Below are positions 19,665 to 30,923 of a DNA stretch of 64,000 nucleotides, one piece after another. Origin of the DNA: Mesobaculum littorinae (GTDB lineage Bacteria > Pseudomonadota > Alphaproteobacteria > Rhodobacterales > Rhodobacteraceae); NCBI RefSeq assembly GCF_004011175.1, contig NZ_RQXX01000002.1:434001-498000 (forward strand), written 5' to 3'. Numbering within the stretch: the first letter of the stretch is position 1; each line of letters begins with the position of its first letter. The position numbers and the translations under genes were made by a program. The notes beneath the pieces were generated by a model. That model did no database searches. It was not told the DNA's origin and saw only the letters and a program-made list of their open reading frames with translations.

Positions 19665-20395
19665 GTGACGCTGCAACATACGATGACCGCGACGACGCGA
19701 TCCGCGCGGCGGAATACGTGTTGCGCCTTCTCGACACCGCAGAGATGCGCGCCTTCGAGGCGCGGCTCGAGCTTGAGGGCGCGCTGCGCGGCCGGGTCGC
19801 ATTCTGGGAGGAACGTTTCCTGCCGCTGATCGCGGGCGTCCCCGAGGTTGCGCCGCCGCCCTCGGTGCGCCGCGAGATCGAGCGCCGCATCGCACCATCC
19901 CCGGACACCAGGCAGCCCAAGGGCGCGCGGACCGGCCGGCTGGGTCGCCCGGCGCGCGTCAGCCGCGCCCGCGGCTGGCTGGCCGCGGCCTTCGTCGCCG
20001 CGCATGTGGCCGCACTGATCATCGTCACCCAGCTCACGCCACCGCCGACGACCACAGGCCCCGTCTACGTGGCCGAGGTGCAGGCCACGGCGCGCGATCT
20101 GGTGCTGAACGCCAGCATCGACAGCTCGCGCAGCATCCTCACCGTCGCGCGGCAGTCGGGCACCGCCGGGGCGGGACGCGACTACGAATTGTGGGTGATC
20201 CCCGCGGACGGGCCCGCGCCGCTTTCGCTGGGTCTGCTGGACTGGGACGGGGAAACCCGGCGCCCGGTGCCGCAAGAGGTGGTCGAGGCGCTGCAGGGCG
20301 GTACCTTCGCCGTGTCGGACGAGCCCGCGGGCGGCTCGCCCACGGGCGCTCCCACGGGCGAAATCGTGGCGACCGCACCGCTCACGACGCTGTGA
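19661..20395 (+). CDS. Anti-sigma factor, RskA (anti-sigma-K) family
   Basis: Single-pass membrane anti-sigma factor (244 residues) expected to hold the adjacent ECF sigma factor inactive at the membrane. The cytoplasmic N-terminal part (AAEYVLRLLDTAEMRAFEARL) looks like an anti-sigma domain that binds sigma. One membrane segment lies near residues 108-125 (WLAAAFVAAHVAALIIV). The C-terminal RskA domain is periplasmic and includes RDYELWVIPADGPAPLSLGLL and GTFAVSDEPAGGSPTG. No zinc-binding HxxxCxxC motif is present, which argues against the ChrR/ZAS type. Translation is coupled to sigma by ATGA. A clear terminator follows at 20421. Confidence 0.88.
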   Translation: MSDAATYDDRDDAIRAAEYVLRLLDTAEMRAFEARLELEGALRGRVAFWEERFLPLIAGVPEVAPPPSVRREIERRIAPSPDTRQPKGARTGRLGRPARVSRARGWLAAAFVAAHVAALIIVTQLTPPPTTTGPVYVAEVQATARDLVLNASIDSSRSILTVARQSGTAGAGRDYELWVIPADGPAPLSLGLLDWDGETRRPVPQEVVEALQGGTFAVSDEPAGGSPTGAPTGEIVATAPLTTL

Positions 20396-20420
20396 TGGAA
20401 ATCTCCTGAAAAATTTTGAC

Positions 20421-20450
20421 CCGGTCCGAAACTTCGGGCCGGGTTTTTTC
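20421..20450 (+). terminator. Intrinsic terminator after the sigma/anti-sigma operon
   Basis: The arms CCCGGTCCGAA and TTCGGGCCGGG pair with a two-base loop and one G-T pair, followed by six Ts. It begins 25 bases after the anti-sigma stop. Confidence 0.9.
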
Positions 20451-20602
20451 GTGGCTCCCGATGTGTCCCGCCGAGGGGCTGGCCCGTCGTGGCCAGTTGC
20501 CTGGGCCCGGGACGGGTCGGTCGCGTTGACCGGTCGTAGTGATTTGATCGCCCTCACGAGGGGGTGATGCGTTTCGTAGCGAGTTCGCGTGTAGAGAGTG
20601 GG

Positions 20603-20634
20603 TGCCGTCCGGTCATGCGCCGGACGGCATCTTT
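20603..20634 (+). terminator. Strong hairpin, possible terminator of an unannotated transcript
   Basis: A ten-base-pair perfect stem (TGCCGTCCGG with CCGGACGGCA, seven-base loop) is followed by TCTTTC. It stands alone between the anti-sigma terminator and msrB. The 150 bases before it contain no plausible reading frame, so it either ends a small RNA or acts as an msrB leader structure. Confidence 0.5.
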
Positions 20635-20717
20635 CGGCCCCGCCGCAGGCTTTGAGTGCCGCGCGGGCCGGAAGCCGATTTTTTGCAGATGCCCGTGCCG
20701 CGGCTTGGTCTTGCCGA

Positions 20718-20814
20718 CACCCGCTGCGGGTGGGCTGTATCAGGCGCCCGTTTGCGGGCGGTATAGAATGGCGCCCGGTTGCGGGCGACGTCGATGGGCG
20801 CCCGTTCGTGGGCG
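20718..20814 (+). repeat. Four hairpins at exact 27-nt period in the msrB leader
   Basis: Four tandem copies of a six-base-pair hairpin begin at 20718, 20745, 20772 and 20799, exactly 27 bases apart. The arms are CGCCCG and CGGGCG in copies 2 and 3; copy 4 ends TGGGCG and copy 1 is CACCCG/CGGGTG. Loops are CTG, TTTG, GTTG and TTCG. Linkers of about 11 bases vary in sequence. The last hairpin ends 27 bases before the msrB ATG. The array could be a repeated operator, a structured 5' leader or a minisatellite. Confidence 0.8.
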
Positions 20815-20841
20815 ACCCGGGCAGAAGGAAAGGAACCGCAG

Positions 20842-21315
20842 ATGAACCGCCGCGATTTCACCATGGCGTCTCTGGCCGCATTCATGTCGCCGCTGGCCGC
20901 CCGCGCCGCGACCGAGGGCAACTTCGAGGTCACGAGGACCGAGGCCGAGTGGAAGGAAATGCTGTCGGATCTGGAGTACGACGTGATGCGCGAAGAGGGG
21001 ACCGAGCGCGCCTTCACCTCACCACTGAACGACGAGACGCGCGCCGGCATCTTCCATTGCAAGGGCTGTGACCACCCGGTCTATGACGCCGCGACCAAGT
21101 TCAAGAGCGGCACCGGCTGGCCGTCCTTCTACCAGGCGATCGATGGCGGCATCGGCACCAAGAACGACCGCAGCTTCTTCATGGTGCGCACCGAATGCCA
21201 CTGCGCGCGCTGCGGGTCGCACCTGGGCCACATCTTCGACGACGGGCCCGAACCGACCGGCAAGCGTCACTGCATCAACGGCGTCAGCATGACGTTCCGG
21301 CCCGCGGCCGCCTGA
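20842..21315 (+). CDS. msrB: Peptide-methionine (R)-S-oxide reductase MsrB, Tat-exported
   Basis: Reduces the R epimer of methionine sulfoxide in oxidised proteins. The 157-residue product starts with a twin-arginine signal (NRRDFTMASLAAFMSPLAARA), so it should work in the periplasm. The MsrB core follows: FHCKGCDHPVYD (first zinc CxxC), SGTGWPSFYQAI, FFMVRTECHCARCGSHLGH (second zinc CxxC) and the active-site block KRHCINGVSM, where Cys is catalytic. The ATG at 20842 has an AAGGAAAGGA site; the frame is open from 20779 but the upstream part reads through the hairpin repeats. Its place next to an ECF sigma/anti-sigma pair suggests a response to envelope oxidation. Confidence 0.92.
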   Translation: MNRRDFTMASLAAFMSPLAARAATEGNFEVTRTEAEWKEMLSDLEYDVMREEGTERAFTSPLNDETRAGIFHCKGCDHPVYDAATKFKSGTGWPSFYQAIDGGIGTKNDRSFFMVRTECHCARCGSHLGHIFDDGPEPTGKRHCINGVSMTFRPAAA

Positions 21316-21509
21316 GACGCCGTCATGCCAGCCGCGTCATGCCTGCCGCCCGCGGCGGGGTGACGCGCGGTTCTACGGAGCGGCCCCCTCATGCCGCCTC
21401 TGAGGGCCGCAAGCCCCCCGTCGCCCTCCCGCAGATTTGACCGGGATCGCGGCGGGGGACTCTGTCGTTCCCATGATCCGACGCCAATGGACAAGATGGG
21501 GCACGCGAC
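21316..21509 (+). other. Non-coding stretch before the SDR remnant
   Basis: No plausible gene, RNA or terminator was recognised between msrB and the SDR pseudogene. It may hold the decayed promoter region of that gene. Confidence 0.4.
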
Positions 21510-21943
21510 GTGGGACATACGGCGACTGCCTTCGACAAGACCGTCTTCTTCACCGGCGCCGCCTCGGAAATCAGCCCCGCCGCGGCCCGGAGGTTTCATG
21601 CCTAGGCACGCATGTTGCGATAGTGAACCTCGACCCGGCCGACCTTGATCATATCCTGGCCGAGGTGCCTGCGTGTGGCATGCGGATCGCGGCAGAGATC
21701 GCGGACCCCGCCGCGACGGCCAACATGGGTGCGCGGACCGTCCCGCGGCGGGCGGTATAGCCGTGCTTGTCTTAAATGCAGGGATCGCGGTGATGGCAGG
21801 GTGGACGAGATGTCGCCGGACGATGTCCGCCGCCAGATCGAGGTCAACCTATTCGGGTTTTACATCAGCCTGCACGCGGCGTGGTCCTGCCGGTGGACGG
21901 CGGCACGACGGCCTCGACCGGACAGTCGCCGCTGAACGGCTAG
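21510..21943 (+). pseudogene. Decayed short-chain dehydrogenase/reductase (SDR)
   Basis: Pieces of an SDR appear in order but in different frames. A GTG-initiated start reads KTVFFTGAASEISPAAARRF, matching the cofactor-binding TGxxxGIG strand with its glycines lost, and ends at TAG. The next frame gives THVAIVNLDPADLDHILAEV, the end of strand 2 and the following helix. Another frame gives GIAVLVLNAGIAVMAG, the NAG motif, then DEMSPDDVRRQIEVNLFGFY, the dimer helix region. The tail VVLPVDGGTTASTG is the usual SDR C-terminus. The catalytic YxxxK segment is missing altogether, so an internal deletion accompanies at least three frame changes. It lies between msrB and ccmA and has no visible link to either. 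Confidence 0.8.
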
Positions 21944-22033
21944 GACCGTGGTCGGGGTAGGGCCCGGGGTCACGCGGGCAGCCCGTCGCGACGCGGCTTT
22001 TGCCCCGCGCCCGGATCGGCTAAGTCCGCGGAC

Positions 22034-22684
22034 ATGGAACTGTCGTGTCGGGATCTTGCAGTGGCGCGGGGCGGATGGCCCCTGTTGTCGGGCGTCACCT
22101 TTCGGGTGGCGCCGGGCCGGGCGCTGATCCTTCGGGGGCCCAACGGATCGGGCAAGACCACGCTTCTGCGCACGCTGGCCGGGCTGCAACCCGCCCTTTC
22201 CGGGCGGGCCGACCCCGAGCCGGGCATGATCGCGTATCACGGCCATGCCGATGGGCTGAAATCCACCCTGACCGCGACCGAGAACCTGAGGTTCTGGGCC
22301 GAGCTTTTCGGCACCTCGCCCGATGTGCGATCGGCATTGGCGGCCTTCGGGCTTGAACGGCTGGCGGATCGGGCGGCGGCCCACATGTCCGCGGGGCAGA
22401 GGCGCCGCCTCGGGCTGGCCCGGCTGATGGTCACCGGACGCCCCGTTTGGGCGCTGGACGAACCGACGGTGTCGCTCGACACCGCGTCGGTCACGCGCTT
22501 TGCGTCCGTTCTGGCGCGGCACCTTGATGCCGGGGGTGCGGCCCTGATCGCCACGCATATCGATCTGGGTGTGCCGGGCGAGGTGCTGGACGTCACGGCG
22601 TTTCGCTCCGCGCCGCCCGCGCGGGGGCAGGGCGGCGCGCCGGACGGCTTCGGCAACGCGGCGGATGCGGAGGCGTTCCTGTGA
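22034..22684 (+). CDS. ccmA: Cytochrome c maturation ABC transporter ATPase CcmA
   Basis: ATPase of the CcmABCD complex, which drives release of heme-loaded CcmE during cytochrome c maturation. The 216-residue protein has Walker [10 protein letters not shown] (about 36-44), the ABC signature in [15 protein letters not shown] near 117-131 and Walker [13 protein letters not shown] just after, with the switch histidine in ATHID. It is the first gene of ccmABCDG; its stop overlaps the ccmB start (GTGA type). The last 30 residues are low in complexity and probably not part of the fold. Confidence 0.93.
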   Translation: MELSCRDLAVARGGWPLLSGVTFRVAPGRALILRGPNGSGKTTLLRTLAGLQPALSGRADPEPGMIAYHGHADGLKSTLTATENLRFWAELFGTSPDVRSALAAFGLERLADRAAAHMSAGQRRRLGLARLMVTGRPVWALDEPTVSLDTASVTRFASVLARHLDAGGAALIATHIDLGVPGEVLDVTAFRSAPPARGQGGAPDGFGNAADAEAFL

Positions 22685-23337
22685 GGGCGCTGCTTCTGCG
22701 CGACCTGCGGCTCGCGGTGCGGTCGGGGGGCGGCTTCGGGCTGTCGCTGGCCTTTTTCCTGATCGTGACGGTGCTGATCCCGTTCGGCGTGGGGCCCGAG
22801 CCGGGGGTGCTGGCGCGGATCGCGCCGGGCGCGCTCTGGATCGGCGCGCTTCTGGCGGTGCTGCTGTCGCTCGACCGGATCTTCGCGCTGGATCGCGAGG
22901 ACGGGACGCTGGATCTTCTGGCAACCGCGCCGATCCCGCTTGAGGCCGTGGCAGCGACGAAGGCTCTGGCGCACTGGCTGACCACAGGCCTGCCGCTGGC
23001 GCTGGTGGCGCCGGGGCTGGGCGTGCTGCTGAACCTGGCGCCCGCGGCCACGGGATGGCTGATAGGCTCGCTTCTTCTGGGGACCCCGGCGCTCAGCGTC
23101 ATCGGGGCCTTCGGCGCGGCGCTGACCGTGGGGCTCAAGCGCGGCGGGCTGCTGATGTCGCTTCTGGTTCTGCCGCTTTACGTGCCGACGCTGATCTTCG
23201 GCGCGCTGGCGGTCGGCCGGGGCGGGGCCGGGGCGGATGCCGCGACGCCGCTGATGATGCTTGCCGGGGTCAGCCTCGGCACCGTCGCGGTGCTGCCCTT
23301 TGCCACCGCGGCGGCGCTCAGGATCAACCTGCGCTAG
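22681..23337 (+). CDS. ccmB: Heme exporter membrane protein CcmB
   Basis: Integral membrane subunit of the CcmABCD ABC complex. The 218 residues form about six hydrophobic segments, and the conserved loop [25 protein letters not shown] (residues about 63-87) is a CcmB hallmark. The start is GTG and overlaps ccmA by four bases, which implies coupled translation. A 76-base gap precedes ccmC. Confidence 0.93.
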   Translation: MRALLLRDLRLAVRSGGGFGLSLAFFLIVTVLIPFGVGPEPGVLARIAPGALWIGALLAVLLSLDRIFALDREDGTLDLLATAPIPLEAVAATKALAHWLTTGLPLALVAPGLGVLLNLAPAATGWLIGSLLLGTPALSVIGAFGAALTVGLKRGGLLMSLLVLPLYVPTLIFGALAVGRGGAGADAATPLMMLAGVSLGTVAVLPFATAAALRINLR

Positions 23338-23413
23338 GGGCTGCCGCGCCACGGGCGCTTTGCCGCAAGCGCCGGGTCTTGAGTGCCCCGGGGGGCGGAG
23401 ATAGGAGAGACGC

Positions 23414-24142
23414 ATGTCTTTGTGGGAATACGCCAATCCGGTCCGCTTCATGGCCCTGTCGGGCAGGGTTCTGCCCTGGCTGGCCTGGGGGGCGGGCCTG
23501 TGCATCGCGGCGGGCCTCTTCTGGGGCTTTTTCCTGACGCCCGAGGATTATCGCCAGGGCTCGACCGTCAAGATCATCTATTTGCACGTGCCGGCCGCGC
23601 TGGTCGCGATTAACGGCTGGCTGGCGATGCTCGTAGCCTCGCTGATCTGGCTGGTCCGGCGTCACCATGTCAGCGCGCTGGTCGCCCGCGCGGCGGCGCC
23701 CGTGGGCATGGTGATGACGGTGATCGCGCTGGCCACCGGGGCGATCTGGGGCCAGCCTATGTGGGGCACGTGGTGGGCCTGGGATCCGCGGCTGACGTCG
23801 TTCCTGATCCTGTTCCTGTTCTACCTGGGCTACATCGCGCTTTGGTCCGCGATCGAAGAGCCCGAGACGGCGGCGGACCTGACCGGCGTGCTCTGCCTTG
23901 TCGGGTCGGTCTTCGCGATCCTCAGCCGCTATGCGGTGAACTTCTGGAACCAGGGGCTGCACCAGGGCGCGTCTCTCAGCCTCGACGCCAAGGAGAACGT
24001 GGCCGACGTGTTCTGGTGGCCGCTTCTGGTGTCGATGGCGGGCTTCGTCATGCTGTTCCTCGCGCTGGTCCTGGCCCGCACCCGGACCGAGATCCGCGCG
24101 CGGCGGCTGCATGTCCTGCGCCTGCGGGAGCGGATGGAATGA
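23414..24142 (+). CDS. ccmC: Heme ABC transporter permease CcmC
   Basis: Heme-handling protein that loads heme onto the chaperone CcmE in the periplasm. It has six membrane segments, the WWD-domain tryptophan-rich motif WGQPMWGTWWAWDPRLTS (about 115-132) that binds heme, and flanking histidines in IIYLHVPAAL (about 57) and NQGLHQGAS (about 180). The 242-residue length is standard. AGGAGAG lies upstream of the ATG. The stop overlaps ccmD. Confidence 0.95.
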   Translation: MSLWEYANPVRFMALSGRVLPWLAWGAGLCIAAGLFWGFFLTPEDYRQGSTVKIIYLHVPAALVAINGWLAMLVASLIWLVRRHHVSALVARAAAPVGMVMTVIALATGAIWGQPMWGTWWAWDPRLTSFLILFLFYLGYIALWSAIEEPETAADLTGVLCLVGSVFAILSRYAVNFWNQGLHQGASLSLDAKENVADVFWWPLLVSMAGFVMLFLALVLARTRTEIRARRLHVLRLRERME

Positions 24143-24291
24143 TGCCCGAGCTTGGCAAATACGCGGCCGAGGTGACGCTGGCCTACGGCGTGTCCCTGTG
24201 TCTTCTGGCGGCGCTGGTGGCGGCGACGGTGCTGCGCAGCCGCCGCGTGCGGCGCGACCTGCGAGAGATGGAGAAACGCCGTGAAGATTAA
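24142..24291 (+). CDS. ccmD: Heme exporter protein CcmD
   Basis: Small single-pass membrane protein (49 residues) that stabilises the CcmABC:CcmE complex. It has a hydrophobic segment LAYGVSLCLLAALVAATVL followed by the typical basic tail RSRRVRRDLREMEKRRED. An immediately preceding ATG at 24139 is an equally possible start. It overlaps both the ccmC stop and the ccmG start, as usual for this operon. Confidence 0.85.
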   Translation: MPELGKYAAEVTLAYGVSLCLLAALVAATVLRSRRVRRDLREMEKRRED

Positions 24292-24817
24292 GGCGCTCGC
24301 GGTCCTGCCGCCGCTGATCTTTGCCGGGATGGCGGTCGCCTTCTGGCTGGGCATGCAGCGCGATGATCCCGAGGCGCTGCCCTCGGCGCGCGCGGGGCAG
24401 GTCGCGCCCGAGCTGACGCTGGAGCCGATGCCGGGCGAGGCCGGGTTCGACGCCGAGACGTTGCGCAACCCCGGCGCGAAACTCGTGAACTTCTGGGCCA
24501 GTTGGTGCGCGCCGTGCAGGGTCGAGCATCCGCATCTCGCGGCGCTGGCCGAAGAGGGGGTGCCGATCTACGGCATCAACTACAAGGACGAGCCCGAGCG
24601 GGCGCTGGGGTTCCTGCGCGACCTGGGCAACCCTTTCGCGGCCATCGCCGCCGACGCGTCGGGGCGCACGGCGCTGGACTGGGGCGTGTACGGCGTGCCC
24701 GAAACCTACGTGCTGGACGGTGAGGGCCGCATCGTCCTGCGCTTTGCCGGGCCGATCACGGAGCGCGTGATCGACAGCCAGATCCGGCCCGCCATCGCCA
24801 AGGCGAACGGCAACTGA
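24281..24817 (+). CDS. ccmG: Thiol:disulfide interchange protein CcmG/DsbE
   Basis: Membrane-anchored periplasmic thioredoxin-like protein that keeps apocytochrome c cysteines reduced for heme attachment. Residues 5-22 form the anchor; the active site is WASWCAPCRVEH (about 71-82), and GVPETYVLDGEG contains the cis-proline loop. The 178-residue length is normal. It starts at GTG, overlaps ccmD by 11 bases, and is the last gene of the operon. ccmE, ccmF and ccmH are not in the window. Confidence 0.94.
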   Translation: MKIKALAVLPPLIFAGMAVAFWLGMQRDDPEALPSARAGQVAPELTLEPMPGEAGFDAETLRNPGAKLVNFWASWCAPCRVEHPHLAALAEEGVPIYGINYKDEPERALGFLRDLGNPFAAIAADASGRTALDWGVYGVPETYVLDGEGRIVLRFAGPITERVIDSQIRPAIAKANGN

Positions 24818-24868
24818 TCCGGCCAGCCCCGCGCGAGGGTTCGGGTCTTAAGCACAGGGTCGGCGCCG

Positions 24869-24985
24869 TCAGTGGCCGAGCCCCGCGCCAAAGGCCAAAA
24901 GCAACAGTACTCCGGTTTCGAGGAAGGGCAGGCTGAACGGCAGCTGCCGCAGGATACTGGTCAGATTCAAAATCATAATGGTCAT
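24869..24985 (-). CDS. Possible small membrane protein
   Basis: A 38-residue reading frame on the minus strand with two hydrophobic stretches: MTIMILNLTSIL at the start and LETGVLLLLAFGAGLGH at the end. An in-frame ATG at 24997 gives 42 residues. A G-rich segment lies just upstream of the ATG. I do not recognise the family; it could be a real small membrane protein or a chance reading frame. It is convergent with ccmG. Confidence 0.3.
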   Translation of the reverse strand: MTIMILNLTSILRQLPFSLPFLETGVLLLLAFGAGLGH

Positions 24986-24997
24986 GCCCCCAAGCAT

Positions 24998-25284
24998 TGG
25001 GGAAGCATGTATCGCGATTTCCCGTATGGCGAGAAAACAGATTGTTTCCGCCCAATTGTCGCCAAATGGGAAATTGCGACGCGGTCCTGTCGCCGGTCGT
25101 TTTCTGCTAACCATCTGAGACCTGGCCGCAAATCCCGGCCCGGCGGTAGGCGCCGGAGGGGACCGCCAAGAGGGCGCGTCGACGTTTGCACACTCCGGAC
25201 AGCGGGAATCACCCTCCACGCCGTGCCGGCCCGGGGCGCTTGGCCGCCCTCCCGGATAGGCGTCGGCACCAGCGTACCGCGCAG
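24998..25284. other. Intergenic region, partly AT-rich
   Basis: Between the possible small gene and the acnA terminator no further gene is supported. The part at 25000-25100 is noticeably AT-rich for this genome and could hold the promoter of the small minus-strand frame. Confidence 0.35.
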
Positions 25285-25285
25285 G

Positions 25286-25320
25286 AAAAAGGCCGGCCGC
25301 GACGAACGCGACCGGCCTTG
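25286..25320 (-). terminator. Intrinsic terminator of acnA
   Basis: On the minus strand a long GC stem (arms AAGGCCGGTCGCG and CGCGGCCGGCCTT with one mismatch and a stable TTCG-type loop) is followed by a T run. It lies about 50 bases after the acnA stop. Confidence 0.9.
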
Positions 25321-25368
25321 TCCAGCGGTGGCCCCCACGCCGAGACGTGGGGGAGGTCGCACGAAGGC

Positions 25369-28146
<2,778 letters not shown>

Positions 28147-28236
28147 AGGGCTATCTCCCTTGTGGATTGGCGTCCTGGTGTCGCCCCTGTCCCCCCGAGT
28201 CTGGCCCGAAGGCGTGGCGACGGTTGCGGTATACTA

Positions 28237-28246
28237 TTGTGCACAA
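28237..28246. promoter_or_regulatory. Palindrome in the acnA/DUF1223 divergent region
   Basis: A perfect ten-base palindrome TTGTGCACAA sits in AT-rich flanks about 90 bases upstream of acnA and 125 bases upstream of the DUF1223 gene. The form resembles operators of GntR/FadR-type regulators (TTGTnnACAA), but no regulator gene is nearby, so assignment is a guess. Confidence 0.4.
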
Positions 28247-28370
28247 CACTTGGCGAGAGGCTTTCGCGCCACGCTTCGCCAACTGCTCGCGCCTTCTCTC
28301 AAAACCTTGATTGGAGTCACTGGTTCCCTGCATCTAGGTCAGAAGGGCATCTGACACGAGGGGACAGGGC

Positions 28371-29075
<705 letters not shown>

Positions 29076-29306
29076 CCCGGCGGACCGCAGGGTGCGATCC
29101 GGCGCTTGCGACCCGGGGGCGACCGCTGCGCCGTCTCTTGGTGACGGGGGCGGCCGGGGCGCCGCCCGACGCGCCGTTTCATGCCCCGGATCAGCCGGGC
29201 AGGGGCAGGACGCAGGGGGCCGCGATCCGGCGAGGATCTTCGGAAATGACGTGCCGAGGCCGCGCGCCGCTCGCCAAGGCCCGGGCGGCGGGCTAGAGAT
29301 CGGGGC

Positions 29307-29822
29307 ATGACCGATCTGAACCTGACCCTCGATGCCTCTCTGCCCCGGCGGGCCTTTGCCACGGCCCTTCTGATCGTGCTCGGGGGGCTGCTTCTGAACC
29401 TTGCCGCGACGGGAGCGCCCTCGCCGGGCTGGATCGTCGTCCTGGCGGCCTTGGGCGTTGGCGCATTGGTTCTGGCCGTGGCGCTTTGGCGTGCGACGGC
29501 CAGCAGCGTGGTGCTGACTGACGCGGGGCTGGCGCAGTCGGACGGCCGCCCGATCGCCGCGATGTCGCAGATCGAGGCGGTCGAGCGCGGCATGTTCGCC
29601 TTCAAGCCGTCGAACGGGTTCCTTCTGCGGCTGGGCGAGGGCGGCTCCGTGGCCTGGGCGCCGGGGCTCTGGTGGCGACTGGGCCGCCGCGTCGGCGTCG
29701 GCGGCGTGACAGGGGCGCCCGCCTCGCGGGCGATGGCCGAGATGCTGGCCCTGCACATCGCCCGGCGGGACGCGACCGAAATGTCCCCCGCGCCGGAGGC
29801 ACATGGGCCGGATCAGGAATAG
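29307..29822 (+). CDS. Hypothetical two-segment membrane protein
   Basis: A 171-residue protein with two adjacent hydrophobic segments near residues 16-34 and 41-62 (WIVVLAALGVGALVLAVALW), then a soluble C-terminal domain of PH-like character (VVLTDAGLAQSDGRPIAAMSQIEAVERG, NGFLLRLGEG). The layout suggests a membrane-anchored beta domain; no specific family is claimed. Its 3' end overlaps the convergent TadF-like gene by ten bases. Confidence 0.65.
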   Translation: MTDLNLTLDASLPRRAFATALLIVLGGLLLNLAATGAPSPGWIVVLAALGVGALVLAVALWRATASSVVLTDAGLAQSDGRPIAAMSQIEAVERGMFAFKPSNGFLLRLGEGGSVAWAPGLWWRLGRRVGVGGVTGAPASRAMAEMLALHIARRDATEMSPAPEAHGPDQE

Positions 29823-30409
29823 TCCATCAGCAGCTGCGGCGCGAAGCGGGGCGAGACCGACATCTGGTGGTGGAACTCCTGGGTGCCGAACCCCGCAAGC
29901 TCGAACAGCGGTGTGAAGGTCATCCAGGATTCCACCAGGATCACCATGTCGCCGTTGGCCAGGTCCGGCACCTGATGCAGAAGGTCGGGCAGCGTCGCCT
30001 TGGTCACCCGGGGATGATCGCCGGACGAGGGTTCGGACCACATCAGTTCGTATTCCTCCACCGTGCCGCGCCAGCGGATGCCGGTGACCCGGATCCACGT
30101 GTCGTGCCGCCCGTTGGTCAGGTAGTGATGCAGATCGCCCAGCCCGCGCACGTAGGCCGGTGTCAGCTGCCGCGCGTCCTGCCGCGAGAGCAGGTCGCCG
30201 ATCGTGTAGGTGGCGCGGACGTTCTGGCCCTGCATCCGGTAGGCATCGACGAAAACGTAGCTGACGACCACCGACCAGAAGAGCAGCGGCACCACCAGCA
30301 CCGTCTCGATCGAGAATGTGCCGCGGGTGTCCGCGCAGAAACGCAGCGCGCCCTTGCGCAGCATGGCCAATAGCCGGAGGGGCAGGGACAGGGAATGGGG
30401 GCGGCTCAT
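29813..30409 (-). CDS. TadE/TadF-like minor pilin protein
   Basis: A 198-residue protein with the type IVb prepilin-like start DTRGTFSIETVLVVPLLFW at about residues 28-46. A glycine is followed by a +5 glutamate and a hydrophobic helix, as in TadE/TadF pseudopilins cut by TadV. The rest is a periplasmic domain of unknown detail. It is the third gene of a minus-strand module TadG (30920), TadE (30411), TadF (29813) with almost no spacing. Pseudopilins of this kind initiate or regulate Flp pilus assembly; the pilin, ATPase and secretin genes are not in the window. Confidence 0.78.
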   Translation of the reverse strand: MSRPHSLSLPLRLLAMLRKGALRFCADTRGTFSIETVLVVPLLFWSVVVSYVFVDAYRMQGQNVRATYTIGDLLSRQDARQLTPAYVRGLGDLHHYLTNGRHDTWIRVTGIRWRGTVEEYELMWSEPSSGDHPRVTKATLPDLLHQVPDLANGDMVILVESWMTFTPLFELAGFGTQEFHHQMSVSPRFAPQLLMDYS

Positions 30410-30410
30410 C

Positions 30411-30923
30411 TCATGGCTCGTTCACGAAGGCGGTGGAGGCGAATAGCGGATAGGTTCCGTCGGGACGGTTTGCGACCTCGCGCCCGATGCCCAGCCAGGG
30501 AAAGATCGGGCGGAAGATCACGCAGAACCGCAGCAGCATGATCTCGTTCTCGGCGCCCGGCCGCAGCACCGGGTTGATGCGGCTGGTGTTGTCGACGCAC
30601 TGCACCTGATCCTCGGCAAAGTCCCAGCGCCTCTCGTCGATCTTCACCATGTCGACCGAGATGTTGTCCTTGCAATGCGGCAGCAGCACCGTGTTGTCGC
30701 AGATGGCGGATTTCAAACCATCGGCGGTCTGCACCGACTCGTCGCCCAGACGCAGCTGGCGCACGGCGATTTCAAGCCCGTGCTCCATCATCGACTGGCG
30801 AAGCTGCAACAGGCCCAGTTCGGCCCCCAGAAGGAAGAACATGAAGACGGCCGGGAACACGATGACGAACTCGACCGACATCGCGCCCTCCTCCCGGGCG
30901 AGGCGAGAGAGAAGGCGGCTCAC
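30411..30923 (-). CDS. TadE-like minor pilin protein
   Basis: A 170-residue pseudopilin. The N-terminal EEGAMSVEFVIVFPAVFMFFL shows the prepilin-like glycine, a +5 glutamate and a long hydrophobic helix at about residues 11-31. Four later cysteines (in ICDNTVLLPHCK, VQCVDN and RFCVIF) could form disulfides in the periplasm. Its start overlaps the TadG stop by four bases and its stop is one base before the next start, so the three genes are one transcript. Confidence 0.8.
   Translation of the reverse strand: MSRLLSRLAREEGAMSVEFVIVFPAVFMFFLLGAELGLLQLRQSMMEHGLEIAVRQLRLGDESVQTADGLKSAICDNTVLLPHCKDNISVDMVKIDERRWDFAEDQVQCVDNTSRINPVLRPGAENEIMLLRFCVIFRPIFPWLGIGREVANRPDGTYPLFASTAFVNEP

Noticed and set aside
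20718-20814. CRISPR array
   Set aside because: The repeat unit is only 16 bases with linkers of about 11 bases, there are no cas genes, and the linkers are too short to be spacers.
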